Shown: piece after piece, positions 51,416 to 60,594 of the stretch
How positions within the stretch are numbered: the first letter of the stretch is position 1
Layout: every line of letters begins with the position of its first letter
DNA from: Gymnodinialimonas ulvae
Lineage (GTDB): Bacteria > Pseudomonadota > Alphaproteobacteria > Rhodobacterales > Rhodobacteraceae
DNA length: 64,000 bases
Assembly: GCF_037543845.1 (NCBI RefSeq)
Contig: NZ_JBBIFX010000004.1
Span: 265,231 to 329,230, forward strand
Direction of reading: 5' to 3'
Notes under the pieces: model-generated
Databases searched by the model: none
What the model was told of the DNA's origin: nothing
What the model saw: only the letters and a program-made list of their open reading frames with translations
Program-made: the position numbers and the translations under genes

Positions 51416-52663
51416 CTATTCCGCCGGTTGCGCCGCGCGAGGGGCCAGCACGGTTTCATGGCCCGCTTTCGGATGGCGCGGAACGAGGAAAGACAACGCC
51501 AGCGATACCGCCGCCATGCCCGCCGCCGCCACGAAGACCGCCGTGGGCGAGGTCAGCCACAGGTAGCCAAGCCCCGCCGGCAGGAACACTGCCGCGATGT
51601 GGTTGATCGTGAAGGCCACCGCCGCGGTCGGCGCGATATCGGCAGGATCGGCGATTTTCTGGAAATAGGTTTTGATGGCGAGCGCCAGCGCAAAGAAGAT
51701 GTGGTTCACGACATAGAGCACCGCGGCCAGTTGAAAGCCCCAGTCGAACAGGTAGAGCCCGGCGTAGAGCACGAAGACCGCCGCCAGCCCGCTGTATTCC
51801 ACGACCAGCGCCAGGCGTTCCCCGAACCGCGCCACAACCTTCCCCAGCAGCGGTGCCACGACCATGTTGATCAACAGCGTGACCATGTAGAGCGCGGTGA
51901 TGTGGTGTACTTCGAACCCGTAGCGTTCGACCATCATGAAACCCGCGAAGACCACGAAGATCTGCCGCCGCGCGCCCGACATGAATTGCAACGCATAGTA
52001 AAGCCAATAGCGGCGGCGCAGGATCATCTTCTTGTGCTGCGGGTCGGGACTTTCGAATTGCGGGTAAATCAGGAAACACGCCAGCGCGAGCACCGCCGTC
52101 GCCCCGCCCGACACCCAGTAGACGAAATCGAAGCTGAGGTCATAGGCCCGCCACGTCACCACGATCGCGCCATACGCGATCAGCGTCGCGCCCGCGCCGA
52201 CGCTCAACAACCAGCCCAGGACCTGCGGGGCGCGGTCCTTTTCGATCCATTGCAATTGCAGGCTCTGGTTGACCGTTTCGTAATAGTGGAAGCCGATGGA
52301 GCTGAGTAGAGTGACGAAAAGCAAGCCGCCAAGCGACGGGAATTGCGCCGTCATCGCCGTCGCCACACCGAGCAGGATCAGGGAAACGAGGCCCAAAACC
52401 TGCTCGCGGATGAACAGCAGCAGGAAGATCACCCCGATGGCGAAAAACCCCGGGATCTCGCGCACCGTATGCAGCCAGCCGATGTCCGACCCGTCGAACC
52501 CCGCCATTTCGACTACGAAATTGTTCAAAAGCGCCGACCACGTCGCAAAGGCCACCGGCATCGCGAACGCCATGACCGCCAAAAGCGCGATGGGACTGCG
52601 CCAAAACGGCAGTTTCCGCCCGTCTTCGAGCGAAACAGTCCTGAGTGTGTCACCGATGGCCAT
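51416..52663 (-). CDS. MFS-type membrane transporter
   Basis: A 415-residue protein with about 12 membrane helices in two halves separated near residue 200 by a charged loop (PQFESPDPQHKKMILRRRYWLYY). No MFS substrate signature allows a substrate call. It is next to prmA but with separate coding gaps. The family assignment rests on hydropathy and the GxxxD/R-like loop pattern. Confidence 0.8.
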   Translation of the reverse strand: MAIGDTLRTVSLEDGRKLPFWRSPIALLAVMAFAMPVAFATWSALLNNFVVEMAGFDGSDIGWLHTVREIPGFFAIGVIFLLLFIREQVLGLVSLILLGVATAMTAQFPSLGGLLFVTLLSSIGFHYYETVNQSLQLQWIEKDRAPQVLGWLLSVGAGATLIAYGAIVVTWRAYDLSFDFVYWVSGGATAVLALACFLIYPQFESPDPQHKKMILRRRYWLYYALQFMSGARRQIFVVFAGFMMVERYGFEVHHITALYMVTLLINMVVAPLLGKVVARFGERLALVVEYSGLAAVFVLYAGLYLFDWGFQLAAVLYVVNHIFFALALAIKTYFQKIADPADIAPTAAVAFTINHIAAVFLPAGLGYLWLTSPTAVFVAAAGMAAVSLALSFLVPRHPKAGHETVLAPRAAQPAE

Positions 52664-52750
52664 GCCCCCGCCTTACGCCTGTTGCGCGGGTTTGGCGAGG
52701 GGGGGCGGCGAGGTGGCTTTGTGTAGAGCAAGGTAGGTTTTGCGGGACAG

Positions 52751-52785
52751 AGCGGACATGGCGGTTATTGCCATGAACGTCCGCT
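52751..52785 (-). terminator. Interrupted hairpin after the HIT gene
   Basis: AGCGGAC(ATGGC) pairs with (GCCAT)gaacGTCCGCT, a stem of 7+5 bp with a 4-base bulge, 10 bases after the HIT stop. No clear T run. Confidence 0.5.
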
Positions 52786-52795
52786 TTCAATTTGG

Positions 52796-53200
52796 TCAAA
52801 CCTTGGATAAGCGCGCTCGAAGTTCATCTGCCCGCCTTTTTCGCTCGTCGTCCGGAGCCGTGGATGTATCCCAAGTCAGCCGGAAATCATCTCCATGCCA
52901 GCGCGGTTTGACGTGCATGTGCAAATGGAACACGTCCTGCCCAGCAGCCTGTCCATCCGAGAGAATGAGGTTTACACCATCGCAACCCGTCACTGCACGC
53001 AGTGCACCGGCAACCTTCTTCGCTAAATGGAAAACTTCTGCGCCAGTCTCATCAGCCAAGTGACTAAGGGTAGCGGTGTGCTTTAGCGGAACAATCAGCG
53101 GATGGCCTTCAAGCGACAAGAATGCAATCACATGTTGACCCCGAAAAAGGACATGTGCGGGGGCTTGGCCTTCAATTATTGAGCAAAAAATACAAGTCAT
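52796..53200 (-). CDS. HIT family protein
   Basis: A 134-residue nucleotide hydrolase/transferase of the histidine-triad family with HLHMHV (His92, His94, His96) and Cys3-Cys6 (MTCIFCSI), a zinc pair found in many HIT proteins. It should cleave AMP- or other nucleoside-linked substrates. The frame continues 60 codons upstream without conserved sequence; ATG 53200 fits the family start. Its surroundings are lower in GC than the rest of the window. Confidence 0.9.
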   Translation of the reverse strand: MTCIFCSIIEGQAPAHVLFRGQHVIAFLSLEGHPLIVPLKHTATLSHLADETGAEVFHLAKKVAGALRAVTGCDGVNLILSDGQAAGQDVFHLHMHVKPRWHGDDFRLTWDTSTAPDDERKRRADELRARLSKV

Positions 53201-53465
53201 ACTGCACCTTGGAAGTTTTAACTGCGGCAGGCGAGCAATAGAAGTCGCCAGACTATCGCAGAAGACCTTCGTTCTTTGCGCAGCATTTGACACTTTGGGC
53301 CCAAACCCGACCTTCGTTGCATGGCCGACATAGATGCAAAACACCACGCGATTACCGCCTGTAACGCGCAATCGAATCAAGCCAAGAGAAGTACGATTTA
53401 AATTCTTATACTATAACGTGTTTATCATTATAATTCATATATTTGACCCCCTTGCGCACGCGTGA
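53201..53465. other. AT-rich intergenic stretch before the HIT gene
   Basis: About 265 bases with no convincing gene. 53391-53455 is strongly AT-rich (TTTAAATTC, TATAACGTG, TATAATTCATATATT) in a GC-rich genome. It could be a promoter-rich or transferred segment. The start of hss is far away on the other side. Confidence 0.5.
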
Positions 53466-54884
53466 TCAACTCGCCAAAACGTTCCGAAACGCCCAAGGTT
53501 CGTTCTCGTCGATGTCCTCAGGGAACATCTCCCAGCGGTTCTCCAAAGGCGTCCAATCCGTGTAATGCGCCTCCACCGGACCAAGGTAGGGCCGCTGCAC
53601 CTCAAGGCACCGCGCGTGGTCCATCTCGTCGGCCTCGACGATGCCTGCATTCGGGTTCTCCAGCGCCCAGACCATGCCCGCCAGCACCGCTGACGTGACC
53701 TGCAACCCGGTCGCATTCTGATACGGCGCAAGCTCGCGCGTCTCGGCATTCGACAAACGCGAGCCGTACCAGAGCGCGTTCTTTTCGTGCCCGTACAAAA
53801 GTACGCCCAATTCGTCGATCCCTTCGACGATCTCGTCCTCGGCCAAGATGTGATGCGCGGTCTGCGTCACGCCGGATCCGAACATCTCATGCAACGACAG
53901 CACGGCATCATCGCAAGGATGGTAGGCGTAGTGGCAGGTCGGGCGATACTCGGGATGATGCCCCTCGCCCACCGTATAATAATCGCTGATCGAAACGGCC
54001 TCGTTGTGGGTCACAAGGAACCCGAACTGCGGGCCGGGCGTGGGACACCAGGAATGCACGCGGGTGATCGCGCCGGGCTGTTCCATCCAGATCGCCGCCT
54101 TGCACCCCGCCTCCTGTCGGTGGCCGTTTTCGGGAAACCACGGCTCATGGGTGCCCCAGCCAAGCTCGGCGGGTTGGAACCCTTCGGCGATGAACCCCTC
54201 GACCGACCAGGTGTTCACGAACACATCGCGAGGACGCGGCGCAAGGCGCGCCTGCGTGTCGCGCTCGGCAATATGGACGCCCTTCACGCCAAGATCCCGC
54301 ATCAACGCGGCCCAGTCGTCACGGCTTTGCGGGGCGGCGTCGCGTCCCAGATCACGGGCCAGCGTAACGAGACCTTCCTTGACGAACCAGCTCACCATGC
54401 CCGGGTTAGCCCCGCAGCACGACACGGCGGTCGTTCCGCCCGGATTGGCCGCCTTCTCATCGCGCACCCGCTGGCGCAGCGCATAATTGGTCCGCGCGGC
54501 ATTGTCTTCGGTGCCAAAGTAATAGCCCGCCCAAGGCTCCACCACCGTGTCGATGTACGGCACGCCGATCTCGCGACAGAACTTCATCAGGTCAAGCGAG
54601 CCCGTGTCCACCGACAGATTCACGCAAAAGCCTTTGCCGGGTTCCAGCAGGCCGCCCAAAATCTCGCGATATGTCTCGGGCGTCAGCGGCGTGTCGACAA
54701 AGCTCAACCCATGCTGGCGCAGGAAATCGTGCTGCCGCGCATCGGGTTCGATCACCGTGAAGCGGCTTGCGTCATAGTCGAAGTGCCGCTCGATAAGGGG
54801 CCAGGTCCCCTTCCCGATGGAGCCGAAGCCGATCATCACAATGGGGCCATCGATCTTGGCGTAGACGGGATAGTTGTCGGTCAT
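53466..54884 (-). CDS. hss: Homospermidine synthase
   Basis: A 472-residue NAD-dependent enzyme that makes sym-homospermidine from putrescine. Rossmann start IVMIGFGSIGKGTWPLIERHF; conserved segments NLSVDTGSLDLMKFC, IDTVVEPWAGYY, CCGANPGMVSWFVKEGL, WSVEGFIAEGFQPAELGWGTHE. ATG 54884 follows GGAGGG; the frame extends but lacks the family sequence. The polyamine may interact with the deacetylase gene product only by inference. Confidence 0.95.
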   Translation of the reverse strand: MTDNYPVYAKIDGPIVMIGFGSIGKGTWPLIERHFDYDASRFTVIEPDARQHDFLRQHGLSFVDTPLTPETYREILGGLLEPGKGFCVNLSVDTGSLDLMKFCREIGVPYIDTVVEPWAGYYFGTEDNAARTNYALRQRVRDEKAANPGGTTAVSCCGANPGMVSWFVKEGLVTLARDLGRDAAPQSRDDWAALMRDLGVKGVHIAERDTQARLAPRPRDVFVNTWSVEGFIAEGFQPAELGWGTHEPWFPENGHRQEAGCKAAIWMEQPGAITRVHSWCPTPGPQFGFLVTHNEAVSISDYYTVGEGHHPEYRPTCHYAYHPCDDAVLSLHEMFGSGVTQTAHHILAEDEIVEGIDELGVLLYGHEKNALWYGSRLSNAETRELAPYQNATGLQVTSAVLAGMVWALENPNAGIVEADEMDHARCLEVQRPYLGPVEAHYTDWTPLENRWEMFPEDIDENEPWAFRNVLAS

Positions 54885-54973
54885 GGCGTGCCCTCCGCTT
54901 GAGTTGCGGCGTGATACGCGGGCGCGGCGAAAATGGGAACCGCTTTGCGTGCCCCCAAGCTCGTCCTGGGTGT

Positions 54974-55678
54974 CTAGAGTTGTGCCGCGACCCGCGCACC
55001 GAGTGCCTCGGTATCCGTCTCGGCATCCGGTCCGATCACAAGCACCTGCAACGCGCCCGACGGAATGGTCGTGGTGGACAGGCCATGGCGCTCTTGGGTC
55101 AGCACCGCTTGCGCGCCGTCGTTGGTCGCCATCACACAGACGGCCACCGGACGACCGGACGCATCGAGATAGGCGAATTGGACCAAGGTCTCGCCCTCCC
55201 ACCCCAGAACCTGCGCGCGGCGGAAATCGAGGCCTTCGATCTCGGTCAAAGCGCTCAGGTCATGGCCGAGTGCCTCCGATACATAGGCAACACCACCATC
55301 CCCCTGGACTGGCGCAGCGAGTGTCTCGGGCTGATAAAGCAGATGGTAAGCGGCGGCATAGTCGCGCCAATCCTCGGCCCCACCAAGGCGCGTGCCGACA
55401 AGGACCCCGCCCAATACAAGCGCCAATGCGACCGAGGCCGCCATGGCAAGCGTGGCAACGGAACCGCGCGGGGCGGCGATGTCTGCGGGCACGGGCGGGG
55501 CAGAGGCCAGCAGCGCGTCGGCGGACCCGCGCAGGCCGCTCAGGTCCACATCCAGCACCGCAAGTCGCGCCTGAAGTGCCGGATCGGCAGCCATCTCGGC
55601 GCGCAAGGCGTCGGCCTCCGCGTCCGGCAGCACGCCGTCCAGCAGCGCGACCAAATCGGCGTCTCGGTCCTGTGTCAT
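54974..55678 (-). CDS. Anti-sigma factor (membrane)
   Basis: A 234-residue protein with a short N-terminal cytosolic domain (DADLVALLDGVLPDAEADALRAEM), one membrane helix at about 75-95 (VATLAMAASVALALVLGGVLVG) and a periplasmic C-terminal domain. It lacks the HxxxCxxC zinc motif, so belongs to a non-ZAS type. It overlaps the sigma gene (ATGA) and should hold that sigma factor inactive. Confidence 0.85.
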   Translation of the reverse strand: MTQDRDADLVALLDGVLPDAEADALRAEMAADPALQARLAVLDVDLSGLRGSADALLASAPPVPADIAAPRGSVATLAMAASVALALVLGGVLVGTRLGGAEDWRDYAAAYHLLYQPETLAAPVQGDGGVAYVSEALGHDLSALTEIEGLDFRRAQVLGWEGETLVQFAYLDASGRPVAVCVMATNDGAQAVLTQERHGLSTTTIPSGALQVLVIGPDAETDTEALGARVAAQL

Positions 55679-56199
55679 TCCCGATCTCCCAACCGTTCCT
55701 TCAGCGTCTTGCGTGCGGCGGCAAGGCGGCTCATGACAGTGCCGATGGGCACATCGAGCAACTCCGCAGCCTCCGCATAGGCGTATCCTTCGACATAGAC
55801 CAGCATCACCACGCTGCGTTGCGCTTCAGATAGGTCCAATACGGAAGATAACACCTCAGCTCCGAAAAAAGTCTGTTCCTGATTTTCAGGAGCCAGCAGG
55901 CCCGCGTCTTCGGCATCGACGACGCCGGTGCCACGCCGGACCTTGGCGGCGCGCAGGCGGTTGAGCCAGAGGTTGTGCACGATGCGCATCATCCAGCGAT
56001 CCACCCGGGTGCCGGGGGTGAATTGCGCGGCTTTGGAAAGCGCCTGCGCGACGGCCTCTTGTGCCAGATCCTCAGCCTCCGCCCGGTCGCGGGTCAGCGT
56101 CAGGCCATAACGCCAGAGGCGCGGCCAGACCTCTGGCAGAGCTGCGCGGATTTCGTCTTCCGCTTGGGATGGGAAAAGGCGCCGGATGCTTCTGGTCAC
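55675..56199 (-). CDS. ECF-type RNA polymerase sigma factor
   Basis: A 174-residue sigma factor with region 2 (LWRYGLTLTRDRAEAEDLAQEAVAQAL, RVDRWMMRIVHNLWLNRLR) and region 4 (LDLSEAQRSVVMLVYVEGYAYAEAAELLDVPIGTVMSRLAAARKTLKERL). It is coupled to its anti-sigma gene. The target promoters are unknown; such pairs usually autoregulate. Confidence 0.94.
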   Translation of the reverse strand: MTRSIRRLFPSQAEDEIRAALPEVWPRLWRYGLTLTRDRAEAEDLAQEAVAQALSKAAQFTPGTRVDRWMMRIVHNLWLNRLRAAKVRRGTGVVDAEDAGLLAPENQEQTFFGAEVLSSVLDLSEAQRSVVMLVYVEGYAYAEAAELLDVPIGTVMSRLAAARKTLKERLGDRE

Positions 56200-56444
56200 G
56201 TGGGTCGGGCTCTTTCGTGGTGGGCCCGATGGACCGTGGCCGCCCGAGCGACCTTTGGAAGCGCCCGGACATACTGTCCATCTTAACGCAGGCGGCGCGA
56301 TCCCTCTAGCCTGTGATAGGGACCTCTGTTTGAGGCAGGTTGCAAGGTTGCAACCCGGACTTAAGCCATTGTTTTTAATTTATATTGAAAAATTCATTTA
56401 CCGTTTTTTAGGGTTTCAGATCTGGATTGTCGTGCAGGGCATCA
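56200..56444. other. Intergenic region upstream of the ECF gene
   Basis: About 245 bases. It is GC-rich near the sigma gene and strongly AT-rich at 56370-56410 (TTGTTTTTAATTTATATTG). No gene or RNA recognised. It should contain the ECF autopromoter. Confidence 0.5.
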
Positions 56445-57275
56445 TCAGGGGATGAGGGCGGAATAGATGTCGGCAAGGGCCGCCCACGACGCTTCTGACT
56501 TCGCCAGAAGCAGACGACCATCGCGCCGGGTGGGACGATAGTCCGCGCCATCCAGAAGCCTTGCAACGCCACCTGCCTCTTGCACGATCAAGGCGCCAGC
56601 GGCGTGGTCCCAGGGGTTGAGATGCGCGTTGAGACAAAAATCGACGCTGCCCTGCGCCAGGAGGCGGTATTCGTGACACGAGCACATCAGGTTGGTCACG
56701 CGATGAAAGCGCGGCAGCGTCTGGGCGATGTGCAGCTGATCCTTGGCCGGGAATTGCGAGCTGACAATCAGGCCGGTCATGCGATCGAGCGCCACGGCGC
56801 TCCCCATCTGCACCGCGCGCGGCGCGGCATCCGGGGCGCAGAACCACGCGCCTTGCCCGACGCGGGCGGCGATCCAATCGTCATGGGTGGGGTCGTAAAG
56901 CATACCCCAAATCGTGCGCCCCTCGGACACAACGGCCACGATCACCCCGAACACCGACAGGCCGTTGGCAAAGTTCCAGGTTCCGTCAATGGGGTCGATG
57001 ATCACGCAGAGCCCGGTGCCGACGCGGTCGAGGATGGCGGGATCATCCGCTGCGGCCTCCTCTCCGACAACGGTGGCCTCAGGCAGGATGCGCTGCACGG
57101 CGTCCGTGATCGCGCGCTCCGCCGCGCGGTCCGCCACGGTGACAAGATCATCGGGGGCGGATTTGGTGGCGATGTCGGCGGCGGGCAGGTTCCGGAACCG
57201 TGGCATGATCTCGGAGCGGGCGGCCGTGCGGACCGCGTCGATCAGGGCGGCTTCGTGATGGGCGTCAAAGGACAT
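56445..57275 (-). CDS. Inositol monophosphatase family protein
   Basis: A 276-residue Mg-dependent phosphatase: TVVGEEAA and IDPIDGTWNFANGLSVFG are the metal-binding signature, NPWDHAAGALIVQEAGG the second. The family includes inositol-1-phosphatase, histidinol-phosphatase and CysQ-like enzymes; the substrate cannot be chosen from sequence reading. ATG 57275 chosen for motif distance. It lies beyond the rpsD terminator. Confidence 0.9.
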   Translation of the reverse strand: MSFDAHHEAALIDAVRTAARSEIMPRFRNLPAADIATKSAPDDLVTVADRAAERAITDAVQRILPEATVVGEEAAADDPAILDRVGTGLCVIIDPIDGTWNFANGLSVFGVIVAVVSEGRTIWGMLYDPTHDDWIAARVGQGAWFCAPDAAPRAVQMGSAVALDRMTGLIVSSQFPAKDQLHIAQTLPRFHRVTNLMCSCHEYRLLAQGSVDFCLNAHLNPWDHAAGALIVQEAGGVARLLDGADYRPTRRDGRLLLAKSEASWAALADIYSALIP

Positions 57276-57358
57276 GTCGGACCTGCGCGATGGGGGCGGT
57301 TTGGGGCGGTTGGGGGCGTGATACAGACCCAATCCGCTTGCCACCATACCCGCACGAA

Positions 57359-57386
57359 AAAGGCCGCCCGATGCGGGGCGGCCTTT
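57359..57386 (-). terminator. rpsD terminator
   Basis: AAAGGCCGCCC and GGGCGGCCTTT form an 11-bp stem with a 6-base loop; on the minus strand TTTTT follows. Confidence 0.88.
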
Positions 57387-57415
57387 GACATGTAGCGTGC
57401 AGAAAACGCTTTAGG

Positions 57416-57459
57416 TCTTGGCGTAGAATTCCGAGCCTTAGTTCTTGGCGTAGAATTCC
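57416..57459. repeat. 27-bp duplication of the rpsD 3' end
   Basis: A 17-base block is repeated at 57416-57432 and 57443-57459, 27 bases apart. The outer copy contains the rpsD end (EFYAKN and TAA); the inner copy lies downstream of the stop and also keeps a CTAA. Confidence 0.92.
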
Positions 57460-58058
57460 ACGACGAGGTTCGGTTCCATCATCACCGGATAGGGCACATC
57501 GCCCAGGGCGGGGGTGCGCACGAAAGTGGCGGTCATCTTGGAATGGTCGACGTCAAGGTAGTCGGGCACGTCACGCTCTGCCAGCCCCGCGGCTTCGAGC
57601 ACGATGGCCAACTGCTTGGAGCGGTCGCGGACCTCGATCACGTCGCCTTCCTGCACACGGTAGGAGGGAATGTTGACCTTCTTGCCGTTCACCCGGACGT
57701 GGCCGTGGTTCACGAACTGACGGGCTGCGAAAACGGTCGGCACGAACTTGGCGCGGTAGACGACGGCGTCGAGGCGGCGCTCCAGCAGGCCGATGAGAAG
57801 CTCACCGGTGTCACCGCGCAGACGCTCGGCTTCGGCATAGATGCGGCGGAACTGCTTCTCCGTCAGATCGCCATAGTAGCCCTTGAGCTTCTGCTTGGCG
57901 CGCAACTGCAGGCCGAAGTCGGACATCTTGCCCTTGCGGCGTTGGCCATGCTGACCGGGGCCATATTCGCGGCGGTTGACGGGGGATTTCGGACGGCCCC
58001 AGATGTTTTCACCCATCCGGCGGTCGATTTTATACTTGGCAGACGTGCGTTTGGTCAC
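57438..58058 (-). CDS. rpsD: 30S ribosomal protein S4 (GTG start)
   Basis: A 206-residue primary 16S rRNA-binding protein. TKRTSAKYKIDRRMGENIWG at the N-terminus, RLRGDTGELLIGLLERRLDAVVYRAKF and the S4 domain (FVNHGHVRVNGKKVNIPSYRVQEGDVIEV). The start is GTG at 58058 with AGGAGATC upstream; the frame continues but without ribosomal sequence. Single gene, typical of the Rhodobacterales. Its last codons are duplicated after the stop. Confidence 0.98.
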   Translation of the reverse strand: MTKRTSAKYKIDRRMGENIWGRPKSPVNRREYGPGQHGQRRKGKMSDFGLQLRAKQKLKGYYGDLTEKQFRRIYAEAERLRGDTGELLIGLLERRLDAVVYRAKFVPTVFAARQFVNHGHVRVNGKKVNIPSYRVQEGDVIEVRDRSKQLAIVLEAAGLAERDVPDYLDVDHSKMTATFVRTPALGDVPYPVMMEPNLVVEFYAKN

Positions 58059-58247
58059 GGCTGATCTCCTTTTTGCGTGGCACGTCAGCTTGATCCGAAA
58101 CCGGTTCCCACCTTTCGGGCTGAAATCGCGTCTCCGCATCACCCGATGTGCAAACCCGCCCGCAAGCCTGGTGCCTATGTAAAAGGGCGTTGTCCTTTGT
58201 CTTGCGACCGACAGGCTTCCCCTTGCGGGGGCCACCAACACCAAATG

Positions 58248-58272
58248 AAAACCCCGCACCAATTGATGCGGG
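58248..58272 (-). terminator. Terminator after the Hint-domain gene
   Basis: CCCGCA and TGCGGG with an extended palindromic loop (TCAATTGG), followed on the minus strand by a T run. It separates the Hint gene from rpsD. Confidence 0.82.
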
Positions 58273-58306
58273 ATTGGCGGGCTTTTAGGCAGGGATCACA
58301 GGGGTG

Positions 58307-59389
58307 TCAATGCAGGCCGGATGCGATCGGTCGGGTTGGCGCACCCTGGATCAAGATCGCGGCCTCGGCCCGCGACAGCATGCGGCGGGCCGGCGCTCCG
58401 TAGGCATGGGGATTGCCGTCCAGTTCGGGACGCATTTCCAGCAGGCTCTTGCGTTGCAGGTTCGACAGATGCTCCAGACCCATGAAGCCGGGATGGAAGG
58501 TTTCGACCTCAAGCCCATTGGCCCAGACCACTTCATGCCGGTCCAGCATGAGGTGAATATAGAAGGTCTCGCGCAGGGAATGATCGACGGTCACGCGGGC
58601 ATCGCCCACCAGATCGGCGGCACGCACCAGCACCTCGGGCTCGCCCCAGAGATCGCGCGCGGCGCGGCCCGTGACGAGCACCCGGTGTTCGGGGCTGACG
58701 ATCAGGTCGCCATCGGGGCGGTCTACCCCAAGCGCGCCAGCCCGCATGCGGATCGGGCGTTGATCAGGCATTGCAAACAGGCGCGCACCCGACATGCGGC
58801 GATGCCCGGACCACAGCACCTCTTGCGGGCCGTTGTCGCGGGTCAGAATGCGGTCACCGGTGCCCAGGTCTTCGATCGCGACGTCGCCCGCTTCGGTGCG
58901 GATGCGCGTGCCGGGGGTGAAGCAGATCACCGCAGGCTCATCGGAGGGCGTAGGCTTGAGCGTTTCCTCATTGCGATGCACGATGGTCAGGGCCCGGCCC
59001 GAGGGCGGTGGATCACCGGCAAACAGCAACAGCGGCGGCGTGCCGTCTTCGAGCAGGATCGGAACGATTGTGAAAAAGCGCGCGCCGTCAGAGACGATGA
59101 ACGCCCCACGGTAGAGCGGGTCGGCATCGGTAGCGGCAAATTCGGCGGGGCTCGGCGCGGGGTGCTGCAACAATTTGCGCACGACACGCGCCGCACGGCG
59201 ACGAAGCTCATCCTGGTCACGGCTGGCGGTCAGAAGAAGCGCCGCGGGATCTCCATCCAGCGGTTGGAGCGGACCGTGCCAGCTCCAGTTCATTCCTTCG
59301 GCCAATTCTTGTTGTGGTTCTGCCGGAAACCCTTCGATGCAGGTCTGCGCCCATGCGATCACGAACGCGCCCTGAAAGCCCGTAGCCAT
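58307..59389 (-). CDS. Hint-domain (Hedgehog/intein-like) protein
   Basis: A 360-residue protein. After about 145 residues of unknown fold, a Hint domain begins at CFTPGTRIRTEAGDVAIEDLGTGDRILT, with ARLFAMPDQRPIRMRAGALG and LIVSPEHRVLVTG (the TxxH-like motif) and ends near NGLEVETFHP. The Cys is the first residue of the Hint module, so self-cleavage is plausible. Such genes are common in roseobacters and their role is unknown. ATG 59389 fits MATGFQG. Confidence 0.86.
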   Translation of the reverse strand: MATGFQGAFVIAWAQTCIEGFPAEPQQELAEGMNWSWHGPLQPLDGDPAALLLTASRDQDELRRRAARVVRKLLQHPAPSPAEFAATDADPLYRGAFIVSDGARFFTIVPILLEDGTPPLLLFAGDPPPSGRALTIVHRNEETLKPTPSDEPAVICFTPGTRIRTEAGDVAIEDLGTGDRILTRDNGPQEVLWSGHRRMSGARLFAMPDQRPIRMRAGALGVDRPDGDLIVSPEHRVLVTGRAARDLWGEPEVLVRAADLVGDARVTVDHSLRETFYIHLMLDRHEVVWANGLEVETFHPGFMGLEHLSNLQRKSLLEMRPELDGNPHAYGAPARRMLSRAEAAILIQGAPTRPIASGLH

Positions 59390-59528
59390 GTTTATCTGCC
59401 CCGCCTCGGAGTTTTTGACGTGTTTGGCCGGTGGTTGATCCCCGGCCTTGGAACGCAAGCTAGCAGAGGTGATTCGTTTGGGGCAAGCCTCTGATTCGCC
59501 AATCCGCTAAAAGGTTAACGGCGCTGTG

Positions 59529-60455
59529 TTAGAAGCGCAGCATCAGAGAAAGCGTTCCAACCAGCTGCCCTTCGAATTGGGTGACGAATTCCTCCGACAG
59601 GTAGGTCACGCCATAGGACAGATCCGCGGGACCGACGCCGTAATGCACTGCGCCGCGCACGCGAAAGCGGACGTCTTCGGCATCGGGGCCTTCGGACGGC
59701 AGAAGGACGCTGTCGTGCACGTAGGCCACATCGGCGCCCGCCGCAAAGCTCCACCCCCCAACGGTGCCGCCGGGCAGGCCCACGACCCGCTGACCGGTGA
59801 CCGTATCGCGGATCAGCATGGCCTCCGGATCGTAGCGACCAAACCGCAGATCGGCCCCCGCACGCACGAGGGTCTCGACACCGGCCTGCGCCTCGACGAA
59901 GGGGCGCAGCTCGGCGGTGCCAAGATCGAAACGACGCGCCGCTTCGGCGGTGCCGGCAAGGTAGGTGCCGTCTTCGATGATGAAATCGCTGAAGTCGACG
60001 GCGGTGCCACCAAAGGCGCGATGGATGCTGTCGTGGACCCCCATCAGGCCGGTCTGATCCCCCACAACGGCGATATCGGCGCCAAGGGTGAAATCATATC
60101 GGCTGCGGCTGAAATGGGTGGAGGCCCCGAAATAGAGCGCAGGCGCATAGAGGCGGTCATCGGCGGCAGGTGCGGCAAGGTTGTCGGGCGCGATGATCTC
60201 GGCCCGGACGCGCAGTTCGACAAGGTCAAAGGGGCGGTTGGGCAAGGTGCCGGTCCAATCCTCACCCCAGAACGCGCTGACCTGATAGGAGCCGGTACGC
60301 CAGCGATCAAACCGATCACCAACGGGCATGCCATACCAATCGTTGGAAAAAATCTGCGACACGCCCTGGTAGGAATAGGCGCTGTCCTGGGCGTGGGCGG
60401 CGGGCGCGCACACAGCGGCGCAAACCGCCAACGCGCGAAGGAATGTGGGTTTCAT
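59529..60455 (-). CDS. LpxR-like lipid A deacylase (DUF2219)
   Basis: A 308-residue predicted outer-membrane beta-barrel: signal peptide (ends AAHAQ), then YSYQGVSQIFSNDWYG with the Asn-Asp pair typical of LpxR, DRWRTGSYQVSAFWG, and a C-terminal aromatic residue (LSLMLRF) as usual for barrels. LpxR removes 3'-acyloxyacyl chains of lipid A. The assignment is from motif order; the function is not proven here. Confidence 0.78.
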   Translation of the reverse strand: MKPTFLRALAVCAAVCAPAAHAQDSAYSYQGVSQIFSNDWYGMPVGDRFDRWRTGSYQVSAFWGEDWTGTLPNRPFDLVELRVRAEIIAPDNLAAPAADDRLYAPALYFGASTHFSRSRYDFTLGADIAVVGDQTGLMGVHDSIHRAFGGTAVDFSDFIIEDGTYLAGTAEAARRFDLGTAELRPFVEAQAGVETLVRAGADLRFGRYDPEAMLIRDTVTGQRVVGLPGGTVGGWSFAAGADVAYVHDSVLLPSEGPDAEDVRFRVRGAVHYGVGPADLSYGVTYLSEEFVTQFEGQLVGTLSLMLRF

Positions 60456-60594
60456 ATGCTCTGCCTGCGGTCTTTTGTTTCCCGGTCAGATGCCGGTGAT
60501 TTGTGGCTAAATTAGCACCAAAGCGTGCAGATGGAGCAAAAAGTTAACGGATCGCGGACAACGGCCCGATCCCTGCGACATGTCTGCGACACCT

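Noticed and set aside
53201..53380. N-terminal extension of the HIT gene
   Set aside because: Open for 60 codons but no family sequence; the HIT start at 53200 fits the CxxC zinc pair.
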